DNA of 64,000 bases from Prostheceraeus crozeri (lineage: Eukaryota; Platyhelminthes; Polycladida; Euryleptidae): NCBI GenBank assembly GCA_907163375.1, contig CAJQUW010000464.1, positions 1 through 64,000 on the forward strand, given 5' to 3'. The notes beneath the pieces are model-generated. The model was not told where the DNA came from and did not search any database. It saw nothing but the letters and a program-made list of their open reading frames with translations. Shown piece after piece: positions 47,761-57,616 of the stretch (within the stretch, counting starts at the first letter, position 1; the number at the start of each line of letters is the position of its first letter). A program made the position numbers and the translations under genes.

Positions 47761-50674
47761 TAGCATTTAACTACCTCCATGATGTCAGAAAGGCAATATT
47801 CCGGCTTCGCAAAACTGATAAATTGCAAAAATTTCGGCAATCAGCTTCAGAGTTTCTAATTAAGACTCAAATGTAGAATGCTTGTGGAAAAAGATGCTTC
47901 TGATGCAGAAATTCGAACGCATTTAATCAAACTAGATCGATGCATTTCCCGCGAGAAAATGAGTCGTGGGTCCCTCGTCAAAAAGTCTTGGGCCACATGA
48001 AAGAATTGGGACCAACAAATTTTTCGAAAAATGGCTTATTTGGAAGTAAAAATGCATGATCATATCAATTTGTGACCGCTCTCATCGAAAAATGACGTGA
48101 AATGTGATGTCTTGAAGTCGAGGTTTGGGCCCCCCCCCCAATTTTCACGTTTATTTTTTTGACAGGGACTGGTCGTGAGTCAGCCCTTAAATTCACACGA
48201 GCTAATTTTGAAATAGAACGACCCCAGAGTTGTCACACACATTGAGCAGCGAATTTGTTGTGATTTCTAAGAAAATCGTATCTCCACTGTTAGTGGACTT
48301 GCCCGAAACTGTCATCGATCGGCTGTCTGGCACATCTGGGCAAGTTTTTCCCTTGGAATAAATAACCTTAGCTCTCATTTCTCTCAGTGATTTTCGCTAC
48401 ATGATGATGATGCATTCAATCGTGAAATGTTGCGTCAAACATCTTTGGTTGCAATGCTTCATATATATTTGCATGACGCATCGATGACAATGAAAAAAAT
48501 TGCTCAAAATTCTTGACTTGACCGTGAACTTTATATCATTCTGACCATGATTCTGACTATGCCTGAATTTCACCGCTTGTCAATTTTTTGGTCAATCAAG
48601 GTTGCAAGTTGTATTATTGTTCATTCATTAAATTGTGAATGAATGGAAGAATCCTCAATGAGTGTTGCATAATATCTCGGTCGCTTCAAGCCTGTGATAC
48701 AGTGAGGGAGAGAAGGGAGAGAGAGAATTCTATTAATAGAAGAGCGCTTTGTCCAGTCCAGCCCGATAGCAGATAACTTTCTCGTGCGCCTTCGATAGCG
48801 CAGCGCAATCGGAAGATCACATTTCAACTCGAGGGGTGAAATAGAGGTCATCGCTTCATTCCACAAAAAGAAATAGCGCAGAATAATCTGGAAGTTTCAT
48901 TCGTGTCTCTACACTGTTAGGCAAAATGGTCCGTATTACAGGTAGGAAAGGGTCCGTATTACAGGTAGGAAAGGGTCCGTATTACGATGGTCCGAAATTA
49001 TTTTGAGAAAAATTCTGTCACGTGTGTTATTTATTACTGATTAATGCTTGCATACCTGAAAAATTGCTAACAATAAGGTTTAAAGAAAAAAGCGAAGTTG
49101 ATTTTATTCAATATTGCATGAAATCTTTAGAGGGTCCGTATTCACAATATATGTGAAGGTCCGAAATATGGTCTGCAATATTTCATAGGGTCCGTAGGCC
49201 ACACTGGTTGACAAAATTGCGGAAAAATTGCAATATATATCCGATAATACAGAAATAGTACAATTTATAATTTGATGATATAAAACTATTACGATTTATA
49301 TATAAACTGAAAAATTGCAGTTTCTGAAAGTTATATATATTGCAATAAAATCATATGAAATGCAAATTATGAAAAGTATTGTAGAGGGCGCTCAAAGAGA
49401 TCAATGACTTAGAATATGGTTAGAATAGAATGTATGAATCAGATTGTCTGTAGGTGCGGTGACTTATTATTTTACGCCCGTATTATAAGACGCATAACAT
49501 TTCGAGAGGCTCTTACTGACTTAAAATGACTGTATCACTCAACGTCTTTTGGAATTCATTGCAATGCAGTTGTAACATCTCAATGTCAGCTTAATGACGT
49601 AAGCAAGTTAACAATGAGTGACATTCAGCGGGTGCTCCATCCATCCACTTCTTCAGCAATTAAAAGATTCATCAATTATTCTCCTATCACCCACCCCATC
49701 AATGTCTTCATTTCTCATTCACATTCATTAACATTAACATATGGGAAACTAGCAGAGCGTTGATTTGAGAATCACCTGCTCCATCTCAATCATCATTCGT
49801 TGATTTTAACTTGTAAAACTTTAACATTTCTGTACATGTGATTGATTTCACTGAGAAGAAAATGAATATATATATATTTGGTTTTGAGTTCTAGAGCAAT
49901 GAAAAGTTATGCTTTGAAGCGTAAATCAAGGATTTAGATATCATTTGTGGATTAAGGGACATTTGAAATGATCTTCAGATCAGAAAAGGAATGAAACATT
50001 CAACACAAGTGACAAACTTAATCATACGAAAGAGTCAGCGCTCCTTTTTAATTGGCTTAAATTTGATGATAGACCAATGAGAATACGCCGACTGCTTTCA
50101 ACGGATAATGAAATTAGAATTTGCTGTCTTCGACGAGTGAGAACTGCAAAACTTACGCTCCTGTTCTTTCAAATGAACTACACGTCTGTCGCATCGTTTT
50201 TTATGTGATTACCATTGAGTGAAATGGTATGTGAATAAGACATAAATAATATTCAACGTTCGCATAAATTTAAACCATTGATAATTATTTATGTAACATA
50301 TTTCTGTGAATACCCCGGAATACCCTTGAATTATGAGAATGTTATGCTGTACCTTTAAAATGTAGAATTATGGTTAATAATTATTTTTGAATTGAGACTC
50401 GAAACAGTAAGAGTCGCATTTTAATAACCTGTATTATTCATATTATAAATTGCATTGGATAGGTAAGAATATGTTTAGGGAGGAGAAAAGTGAAGACCTC
50501 GTGGCCTCGACATGTCGCTCGCCATGTCCATCAAAATCAAAACTCGAGTTCGGTAGACGAGAGTTATTAGAAAGTTATCTTGAAGGTTTATTCGACTCAC
50601 GCACGGCGAAAAGAAGTTAAAAACTGTATTCCTTAGCATTAATTTCCTATTACACATAGGGAAGAATAGGCAAT
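47761..50674. other. Host intergenic sequence between copies B and C, no supported gene
   Basis: About 2.9 kb of AT-rich DNA with short random frames only. It contains a small tandem repeat at 48924-48990 and scattered GGGTCCGTA words. No splice-bounded exon, RNA gene or transposon end was recognised. Confidence 0.5.
48924..48990. repeat. Short tandem repeat (GGGTCCGTATTACAGGTAGGAAA)
   Basis: Three units of about 23-24 bp built on GGTCCGTATTACAGGTAGG. GGTCCG(T/A) words recur at about 49133, 49158 and 49189, suggesting a dispersed or decayed array. Confidence 0.6.
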
Positions 50675-52960
50675 AGTAGTAAGAAAACGGCGAACACCAG
50701 ATAGCGCAAGATGGCCGCCATCGCTGACGTCCCCCCCCCTCTGGAACGGCGGAGTGCCGTGGTCGGCCGCCGTGGTGCTTCGGGTCTGAGTCCCCCCCTC
50801 TGGAACGATAGAGTGTCGTGGTGGACTTGGGCGACCGCCAGGATTAGTCTTGAGGCTATAGTGTGTGATGTTTTTCGTGCAATCTGCTGAATGTTGGGTT
50901 GTAAAATGGGTTGTTTCGAGTGGAAGGAGTGGTCGGATGAGAAAACGGAGGTCGGATTCGTATTCAGCGTGAAATTCTGCATCGGTAGGGTGAGTTTCAA
51001 GGCAATCGGAGAGAAAAAATTTTCGGCTGACGTCCCCCCCCCTGGACAGCTTGCTTCGATTTTGGCTTCCAGTGGACGGATTTTGTCGTGCGATAGCTCG
51101 TTTGAAAGCTAAGAGTGAGACAAATTCAGTGAAAGAAACGGCTTGTTCATATCTGTCTTCATTCAAAAGTTAGAGCGGTTACAAGATTTTAGGTCGGAGC
51201 TCGCTCACCTAAAAAAATCCTAAGTGTCAGAGTGACTTTGTATGGGTAAAATTTTGAAAATTTTCCAAAGTGTGGAATTTCGACCTGGGACCGTCACCAA
51301 AACATTTTTCATCAAATTTCACTGACCTCCCCCCCCCTCTGGACAGCTTGCTTCGATCTTGGCTTCCAGTGGACGGATTTTGTCGTGCGATAGCTCGTTT
51401 GAAAGCTAAGAGTGAGACAAATTCAGTGAAAGAATCGGCTTGTTCCTATCTGTCTTCATTCAAAAGTTAGAGCGGTTACAAGATTTTAGGTCGGAGCTCG
51501 CTCACCTGAAAAAATCCTAAGTGTCAGAGTGGCTTTGTATGGGTAAAATTTTGAAAATTTTCCAAAGTGTGGAATTTCGACCTGGGACCGTCACCAAAAC
51601 ATTTTTCATCAAATTTTGAAATTTCACTGACGTCCCCCCCCTCTGGACAGCTTGCTTCGATCTTGGCTTCCAGTGGACGGATTTTGTCGTGCGATAGCTC
51701 GTTTGAAAGCTAAGAGTGAGACAAATTCAGTGAAAGAAACGGCTAGTTCCTATCTGTCTTCATTCAAAAGTTAGAGCGGTTACAAGATTTTAGGTTGGAG
51801 CTCGCTCACCTGAAAAAATCCTAAGTGTCAGAGTGACTTTGTATGGGTAAAATTTTGAAAATTTTCCAAAGTGTGGAATTTCGACCTGGGACCGTCACCA
51901 AAACATTTTTCATCAAATTTTGAAATTTCACTGACGTCCCCCCCCCTCTGGACAGCTTGCTTCGATCTTGGCTTCCAGTGGACGGATTTTGTCGTGCGAT
52001 AGCTCGTTTGAAAGCTAAGAGTGAGACAAATTCAGTGAAAGAAACGGCTTGTTCCTATCTGTCTTCATTCAAAAGTTAGAGCGGTTACAAGATTTTAGGT
52101 CGGAGCTCGCTCACCTGAAAAAATCCTAAGTGTCAGAGTGACTTTGTATGGGTAAAATTTTGAAAATTTTCCAAAGTGTGGAATTTCGACCTGGGACCGT
52201 CACCAAAACATTTTTCATCAAATTTCACTGACCTCCCCCCCCCTCTGGACAGCTAGCTTCGATCTTGGCTTCTAGTGGACGGATTTTGTCGTGCGATAGC
52301 TCGTTTGAAAGCTAAGAGTGAGACAAATTCAGTGAAAGAAACGGCTTGTTCCTATCTGTCTTCGTTCAAAAGTTAGAGCGGTTACAAGATTTTAGGTCGG
52401 AGCTCGCTCACCTGAAAAAATCCTAAGTGTCAGAGTGACTTTGTATGGGTAAAATTTTGAAAATTTTCCAAAGTGTGGAATTTCGACCTGGGACCGTCAC
52501 CAAAACATTTTTCATCAAATTTCACTGACCTCCCCCCCCTCTGGACAGCTAGCTTCGATCTTGGCTTCTAGTGGACGGATTTTGTCGTGCAATAGCTCGT
52601 TTGAAAGCTAAGAGTGAGACAAATTCAGTGAAAGAAACGGCTTGTTCATATCTGTCTTCATTCAAAAGTTAGAGCGGTTACAAGATTTTAGGTCGGAGCT
52701 CGCTCACCTGAAAAAATCCTAAGTGTCAGAGTGGCTTTGTATGGGTAAAATTTTGAAAATTTTCCAAAGTGTGGAATTTCGACCTGGGACCGTCACCAAA
52801 ACATTTTTCATCAAATTTCTCTGAACGAGGGGGGGAGGGGGGGAGTCAGTGAAATTTGATGAAAAATGTTTTGGTAAAGGTCCCAGGTCGAAATTCGGAA
52901 GTTTTAAATTTTTCAAAATTTTCACCACACTGGAGCTCTCACACTTAGGAATTTTTTCAC
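50675..52960 (+). repeat. Terminal repeat array of E copy C, expanded
   Basis: Two units of about 62 bp (C-run, TCTGGAACG.....AGTG.CGTGG) are followed by six long units. GTGGACGGATTTTGTCGTG recurs at 51072, 51369, 51671, 51980, 52275 and 52571, that is every 295-309 bp. Each unit holds a run of seven or more C (often after CTGACGT or CTGACCT), TTTTAGGTCGGAGCTCGCTC, TCCTAAGTGTCAGAGTG and TCGACCTGGGACC. The last forward unit turns into its own reverse complement at 52845. Units are nearly identical, pointing to recent expansion. The array begins with GCGCAAGATGGCCGCCATCG. Confidence 0.85.
52745..52935. repeat. Large inverted repeat at the inner edge of the array, copy C
   Basis: Forward TCGACCTGGGACC and AACATTTTTCATCAAATTTC are answered by GAAATTTGATGAAAAATGTT and GGTCCCAGGTCGA across a G-run loop (GAGGGGGGGAGGGGGGGAG). 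It is in the same position as in copy B and so is an ancestral feature of the element end. Confidence 0.75.
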
Positions 52961-53131
52961 TTGTGGCATGTTACATGGACATGTGCTGACGGACCAACTT
53001 CCCGTGATCATATGAGAATGGTTCAGGTGTCATATTGTAAAGAATGATGAGACGAATCGTTTGCAACAAACCGCATGTCGCTACGATGAATACTTTCGGA
53101 GATAGAGCCATTTTAAGTTTTCTTCCGAGCA

Positions 53132-53713
53132 TATATAAACCCCCGACAACGTAAGTCTGATCACTTCATCGAAAGACGAGGTAAGCGACGGTCGTCGCTC
53201 TGAGCTCCCGATATCGGGTGTTTCAAAGGACTCTATCTTTTGAAGTAGGCAAGCTATCTTCTTACTTCAAAGTTTGTATGATAGAGTTTGATAGTGTCTT
53301 TACTACTGATAAAATTTTTTAAAAGTAGTATGAGTAGTAAAATGCGGAATTTTTTAAAAATTCTTAATTTTCACTTTTTTCAAAGTTTTAACATATAGAC
53401 TAAGGTTTTCAAGTATCCTGAGTTCAAATATGCTATCAGATTTGAAATTTAACTAAGTCTAAGGCAGCTTTGAGGGGTTAGATCCCAGCTACTGATCACT
53501 ACCTTTGACTCGGCGTTCCTGTTACCACTTCGGGGCAGTGACAATGATGTCTTCAGCTGTAAAGAGCGGGTATCGGGGAAGATCTCTCACTTCCCTAGTG
53601 ATCAGTACAAGGCCTTCGGGCTGTTGACGGGATCGAGTGCCACTCACTACACTCTTTAGGAATATGACTGTACTACATGATTCCAAACTTATACAAATTT
53701 CATTATCTTACAG
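53132..53713 (+). promoter_or_regulatory. Leader promoter, first exon and intron of E copy C
   Basis: TATATAAA at 53132 and TCACTT with its A at 53163 form the core promoter. The donor at AAAGACGAG then GTAAGC (intron from 53181) and the acceptor ATTATCTTACAG (53713) match copy B. The intron contains the inverted repeat around TGCTATCAGATTTGAA and the conserved block with CGGGGCAGTGACAATGATG. Confidence 0.7.
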
Positions 53714-53730
53714 CTAACGATAAATCTAAC

Positions 53731-54909
53731 ATGGCTAATGACAGGAACCGCAAATACCATATTAAAATGTGCTCATGTGGGCGAGTTAATCGCAGTGCGG
53801 ACGCCAAGGCTCATGTCAAGAAGGCGGGCACCGGCCACATGATTATCTTGAATAGGGTTGCGTGCGTGAAGTGTAGAGTGCTGAAGGGTGATGAGGATGA
53901 GGCGCGTTTTTACAGAGTGCATGCTGACTGTAGTGGTGGTTTAGTGACTGATTTGAGATTTACGCAGTTGATTGTGGAAGAGAGGGAGCGAATGTTGGCG
54001 ATCGAGCGAGAGGGTAAGGCTGAGAATGTTGTTGAGAATGTTGTTGAGAATGATGAGTTGGCGAGAGCGGTTGCGTCGTTGGAGGGTGAGATTGAGCGAA
54101 AGAGAGTGCTTGAGAGTGATGATGAGGATGATGTGGATTTAGATAGGGAGCGTGTGAGGAAGCGTGTGAGGAAGTTGAGCTCTTCGTCATCGGAGGTGTC
54201 AAACATCGTCATCACCGACCCCCCGAAGAGCTCATCTTCCCCAAAAGTGAAGAGTGGTGGGATTCGTGTGCAGTCGGCGAGGTGGTTGAAGGATGAAGAG
54301 AAGAGGCATGTTTCGCAGCAGATGGCGCATGATTTGTTGGTGAATAAGTATGAGAGTTTGAAGAAAGTGAAGGATGAAGTTGTGAAGGAGTTGGATGAGT
54401 TGAAAAAGAAGGAACTGAAGTCGAAGGAGGTGGCGGATGAAAACATTAGAATGAGGCGTTGTGTGACTGATTTGAAGAATAAGACGCGAGAGTTGGAAGA
54501 GAAGAATGATGAGTGTGAGAAGAGGGCGAGTGCTGCGGAGAGAAGAATGAGAGATGCAGAAGCGAAGTTTGAGGAGATGATGAAGGAGATGAGTGTGTTG
54601 AGAGCGAGGAATGTTGAGTTGGAGAGGACTGTGGCTCGGCGGGGTGATGAGAGGCAGGCGTATGAGAAGTTGGAGCGCATGAGGGATGAGTGGGAACGTG
54701 TGAATGAGGATCGTTTGTTTGAGTTTCACATCCCTATTCGGGATAATCATTTGGCCGGCGAAGTACTCGTCAATCAAAATCTGGACGAGTCCATCCTATG
54801 TTATAACGGTCATCCGACGAAAAAATGCCTCCACGCCAGCCTACGAATGCGCGGCCATCTCCACAAATTTTCGATTCGGAAACGCGCGAGACTGCCAAAG
54901 GATGACTAA
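53731..54909 (+). CDS. Element E zinc-binding coiled-coil protein, copy C
   Basis: 392 aa from the ATG at 53731. An ATG at 53677 is in frame, but lies upstream of the splice acceptor and so is not used in the spliced transcript. Cys/His cluster: KMCSCGRVNRSADAKAHVKK, then NRVACVKCRVLKG and VHADC. Acidic linker, four extra residues (RKRVRKRVRK) relative to copy B, long coiled coil, basic tail RKRARLPKDD. It is nearly identical to copy B otherwise. A 61-nt intron (54914-54974) follows the stop by a few bases and is followed by a histone-type module. Antisense frames (for example 53910-54680) are shadows of the biased codons. Confidence 0.82.
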   Translation: MANDRNRKYHIKMCSCGRVNRSADAKAHVKKAGTGHMIILNRVACVKCRVLKGDEDEARFYRVHADCSGGLVTDLRFTQLIVEERERMLAIEREGKAENVVENVVENDELARAVASLEGEIERKRVLESDDEDDVDLDRERVRKRVRKLSSSSSEVSNIVITDPPKSSSSPKVKSGGIRVQSARWLKDEEKRHVSQQMAHDLLVNKYESLKKVKDEVVKELDELKKKELKSKEVADENIRMRRCVTDLKNKTRELEEKNDECEKRASAAERRMRDAEAKFEEMMKEMSVLRARNVELERTVARRGDERQAYEKLERMRDEWERVNEDRLFEFHIPIRDNHLAGEVLVNQNLDESILCYNGHPTKKCLHASLRMRGHLHKFSIRKRARLPKDD

Positions 54910-55009
54910 CTTGGTAAGTGAAAAAGTAAATAAGATAGTATATCCTATTCTAATACATATCATTTTCATTGCAGATCTTTGCCCGCCTTCACCACCCCAT
55001 CACGTCACT

Positions 55010-55150
55010 CCCGAGAACGAACCATCGGCTCTCTTAAGGGCCACCTAGGGGCAAGACATGATAGAACCTCCACGCGGTTTGCCCTGGGCAGTCTTCGGAC
55101 TGGCGAATACTATCATTAAGTTGAAACTGCTATCAGTCAACTTGAACGTT
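55010..55150 (+). terminator. Histone-type 3' end module 1, copy C
   Basis: The stem-loop GGCTCTCTTAAGGGCC is at 55027-55042, followed by ACCTAGGGGCAAGACATGAT. Downstream is CAGTC-TTCG-GACTG. It follows the coiled-coil gene and its 3'-UTR intron. Confidence 0.7.
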
Positions 55151-55167
55151 GCGTCGCGTTAGAGGGG

Positions 55168-55198
55168 TATATAAACCACTGCCTCTCATTTCATTTCA
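55168..55198 (+). promoter_or_regulatory. TATA promoter of the 88-aa gene, copy C
   Basis: TATATAAA at 55168-55175, with a TCATT initiator whose A is at 55198 (30 bases on) and the start codon at 55207. Confidence 0.7.
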
Positions 55199-55206
55199 TT
55201 TCAATC

Positions 55207-55473
55207 ATGCAGACGCCGAACAGTCAAGTCAGCTCTCCTCGCGGACCGCAGTTAAGGCCGCGAAATTTATTTGAGGAGTTTGTCAGGCTAGAGGAGCAAG
55301 ACAGAGTTTTTAATAATCTTGCTCGGATTGGCAATCCGATGACAGCAACTGCTGTCAATCCAACGGAATGGCGCTACATTCCACTTTTTAGCCATGTACC
55401 AGTTAGTGTGGAAGTCGACAGTGCTACCAAAGAGAGAGTCAAAGACTCTCTCAGCAGAATTGGTAGGGTGTAA
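55207..55473 (+). CDS. Element E 88-aa protein, copy C
   Basis: 88 aa, MQTPNSQVSSPRGPQLRPRN, with FEEFVRLEEQDRVFNNLARI, PTEWRYIPLFSHVPVSVEV and ERVKDSLSRIGRV. It differs from copy B at only a handful of residues. It is an intronless, short-leader gene ending in a histone-type module 12 bases after the stop. Constraint across three copies shows it is a functional element gene; the role is unknown. The basic proline-rich N-terminus and helical C-terminus could suit nucleic-acid or protein binding. Confidence 0.8.
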   Translation: MQTPNSQVSSPRGPQLRPRNLFEEFVRLEEQDRVFNNLARIGNPMTATAVNPTEWRYIPLFSHVPVSVEVDSATKERVKDSLSRIGRV

Positions 55474-55484
55474 GATGACGTTAC

Positions 55485-55626
55485 TCCCGAGAATGAACCA
55501 TCGGCTCTCTTAAGGGCCACCATGGGGCAAGACATGATAGAACCTCCTCGCGGTTTGCCCTGGGCAGTCTTCGGACTGGCGAATACTATCATTAAGTTGA
55601 ATCTGCTATCAGTCAACTTGAACATT
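55485..55626 (+). terminator. Histone-type 3' end module 2, copy C
   Basis: The stem-loop GGCTCTCTTAAGGGCC is at 55503-55518, followed by ACCATGGGGCAAGACATGAT. Downstream is CAGTC-TTCG-GACTG. It lies directly after the 88-aa gene. Confidence 0.7.
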
Positions 55627-55691
55627 ATGCAGTCGATTGCTATCCCTGAAGCATTCTGATTCGCTGTTGAGCAATTCATTGTTGAAAACCC

Positions 55692-55722
55692 TATATAAGC
55701 CAGAAGATTGTAGCGCTTCTCA
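55692..55722 (+). promoter_or_regulatory. TATA promoter of the 84-aa gene, copy C
   Basis: TATATAAG at 55692-55699 and TCATTC with its A at 55722, exactly 30 bases on; the start codon at 55740 follows an 18-base leader. Confidence 0.7.
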
Positions 55723-55739
55723 TTCAATTTGAAGTCACG

Positions 55740-55994
55740 ATGGAAGCGACATCTACCGACAACATTCCCGTCTTCACCGATGAAGACAACGCCATTCCCG
55801 AGTTCGTCATCCTCGACGAGTGGGATGAGGAGGATGAGAAGAAGGGGAAGATCAAGAGGATCGTTTGGACGGATGAGGTGTGGACTCCAAATACCACCCG
55901 CATCCGAAAGGTGCCAGATGCACCAGTACGACCTCGGCGGTATAGGGTATACGAGAACCTAACCGTCATACCCATTGACTATTCAAGCCAATAG
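55740..55994 (+). CDS. Element E 84-aa acidic protein, copy C
   Basis: 84 aa, MEATSTDNIPVFTDEDNAIP, with the acidic EFVILDEWDEEDEKKGKIKR and a basic VPDAPVRPRRYRVYENLTVI, ending PIDYSSQ. It is nearly identical to copy B. It has its own TATA promoter and a histone-type module about 12 bases after the stop. It is the third consecutive gene of this unit type. No domain was recognised. Confidence 0.75.
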   Translation: MEATSTDNIPVFTDEDNAIPEFVILDEWDEEDEKKGKIKRIVWTDEVWTPNTTRIRKVPDAPVRPRRYRVYENLTVIPIDYSSQ

Positions 55995-56006
55995 TCATCT
56001 TGTTAC

Positions 56007-56148
56007 TCCCGAGAACGAACCATCGGCTCTCTTAAGGGCCACCATGGGGCAAGACATGATAGAACCTCCTCGCGGTTTGCCCTGGGCAGTCTTCGGACTG
56101 GCGAATACTATCATTAAGTTGAATCTGCTATCAGTCAACTTGAACGTT
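56007..56148 (+). terminator. Histone-type 3' end module 3, copy C
   Basis: The stem-loop GGCTCTCTTAAGGGCC is at 56025-56040, followed by ACCATGGGGCAAGACATGAT. Downstream is CAGTC-TTCG-GACTG. It lies after the 84-aa gene. Confidence 0.7.
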
Positions 56149-56953
56149 GCAAATGAAGTTCGGTGTAATACTTCCTTTCGACGGGCGTTCCTGTAAAGGG
56201 CGGCGGTGAAACCCGTAGCTATGTATACCGCAAGGGACATTCGGCAATGGTCAATCTTGTTAAACCTCTCTGCGTCATGTTTGCAAGTGATTGCCTCTGT
56301 CTCAACGTAGTATGCATTCGCGTCAGGGCGACATTTAGCCAACTGTCGAAGGTTGCCTAAAACTTTCCATTGCATACGTTATGAGAACCATGAGTTCTAC
56401 CTGTCTCTATCAATGAGACGAATTGATGAATGGAATGAAATGGGAGGACACTCACGCGCCACACGCAACATAACACACTTCTCTCTTCCGTAGTCTAACA
56501 AGCTCTTTACACATGGATCGCAGTCGATTGCTATCCCTGTATCAGAAGTGTAAGCTATCTTAATTTTATTTGACACTATTTCATCTATTATCATCATCAT
56601 CGTCCATATGAAATGTTTTAAGATTTACAAGTTAGACTAAGCGTGCTACTATTTCCAAATGAAAAAGTATACATGGTTAAATCATCCACTTAAGCCCATC
56701 CGTAGTCTAACAAGCTCTTTACACATGGATCGCAGTCGATTGCTATCCCTGTATCAGAAGTGTAAGCTATCTTAATTTTATTTGACACTATTTCATCTAC
56801 CATTATCACCCATATGAAATGTTATAAGATTTGCAAGTTAAACTAAGCGTGCTACTATTTCCAAATGAAAAAGTATACATGGTTAAATTATTCACTAAAG
56901 CCCCATTCAAGTAAGTCAGTATGAAAGCAAAGATAATACGAAATAAACATTTA
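56149..56953. other. Noncoding block of element E with a 212-bp direct repeat, copy C
   Basis: Same content as 36531-37328: CTTTCGACGGGCGTTCCTGT, then two tandem copies (from 56489 and 56701) beginning CGTAGTCTAACAAGCTCTTT and containing CAGTCGATTGCTATCCCTGT. It is strongly conserved without coding potential, and ends where the small minus-strand gene begins. Confidence 0.6.
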
Positions 56954-57391
56954 TTATGGCATGTATTTCAAAAGGTCTTCATCGTCAATATCGTCCCAGA
57001 GTCTGACTTCACATAGATCACAAAAACAGTTGAGCTGCTTTAAACGTTCTTCTGCAGCGTCCCTCACTTTCTCAATGTACGCCCACTCCGCCACGGTTCG
57101 CGGTTGGGAGTTAGGGGTGTACCACTCCCATATTTGATGCAAGTGCGACTTGCTGGTCATCTCCATCACCCCTTCGGCATCATATTGTAAATATTTCCAC
57201 CGTATGCCTGTTAGGTCGGGCAACTCCTCTTCATCGTCCTCCGATAATGATAACTTTCGTATATTGTCGAGATTGTATGTCTTCTCCACCTTCGCCTTTC
57301 TTGGTGCATTTGGTGTAACGAGCACCTTTGCTGATGTACATGGAGAGGAGAACTCCAATGCGGTATTTGGTGTTGTTGGAGGACTTGTCAT
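56954..57391 (-). CDS. Element E small minus-strand protein, copy C
   Basis: 145 aa, MTSPPTTPNTALEFSSPCTS. The core is LTGIRWKYLQYDAEGVMEMT, LHQIWEWYTPNSQPRTVAEW and LKQLNCFCDLCEVRLWD, ending DDIDDEDLLKYMP. Compared with copy B, the N-terminal third is largely different while the core and tail are kept. A minus-strand AATAAA overlaps the stop. It diverges from the polymerase promoter, about 110 bases away. No family was recognised; the Cys cluster might bind metal. Confidence 0.7.
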   Translation of the reverse strand: MTSPPTTPNTALEFSSPCTSAKVLVTPNAPRKAKVEKTYNLDNIRKLSLSEDDEEELPDLTGIRWKYLQYDAEGVMEMTSKSHLHQIWEWYTPNSQPRTVAEWAYIEKVRDAAEERLKQLNCFCDLCEVRLWDDIDDEDLLKYMP

Positions 57392-57504
57392 GTTGTCTTT
57401 GAAATGCTGACTTTGAATAATGATAACTTTAACATTTTTCTAATTCTTAAGTATACACAAGCAGCCAATCAGAATGAACATCCAATGAATGAAGAGAATG
57501 AAAG

Positions 57505-57616
57505 TATATAAGCAAAGTGACATTCATGTCATTTCATTTAATCTGTGAATCATAAAAGTGACGAACGCACGATCTCTCTCTTTGACTATTATTCTGTCTG
57601 ATCATATTTCATTAAA
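57505..57616 (+). promoter_or_regulatory. Promoter of the polymerase gene, copy C
   Basis: TATATAAG at 57505-57512, with TCATTTCATTT initiators at +26 and +31 and a leader of about 80 bases to the start codon at 57617. It is longer than the leaders of the small genes. Confidence 0.65.

Noticed and set aside
50675-52960. The regularly spaced array as a CRISPR or integron structure
   Set aside because: Units of about 300 bp with no short repeat-spacer pattern, in a eukaryotic context with introns and poly(A) signals.
53677-53730. Upstream in-frame ATG of the copy C coiled-coil gene
   Set aside because: It lies before the splice acceptor at 53713, which copy B shares; the first ATG in the spliced message is 53731.
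53910-54680. A 256-codon minus-strand frame, and similar frames at 34302-35166 and 54232-54777, antisense to the coiled-coil gene
   Set aside because: They arise from the strongly biased GAG/TTG codons of the sense gene. The antisense products are low-complexity Ser/Leu/Phe/His strings, and the sense protein is conserved between copies.
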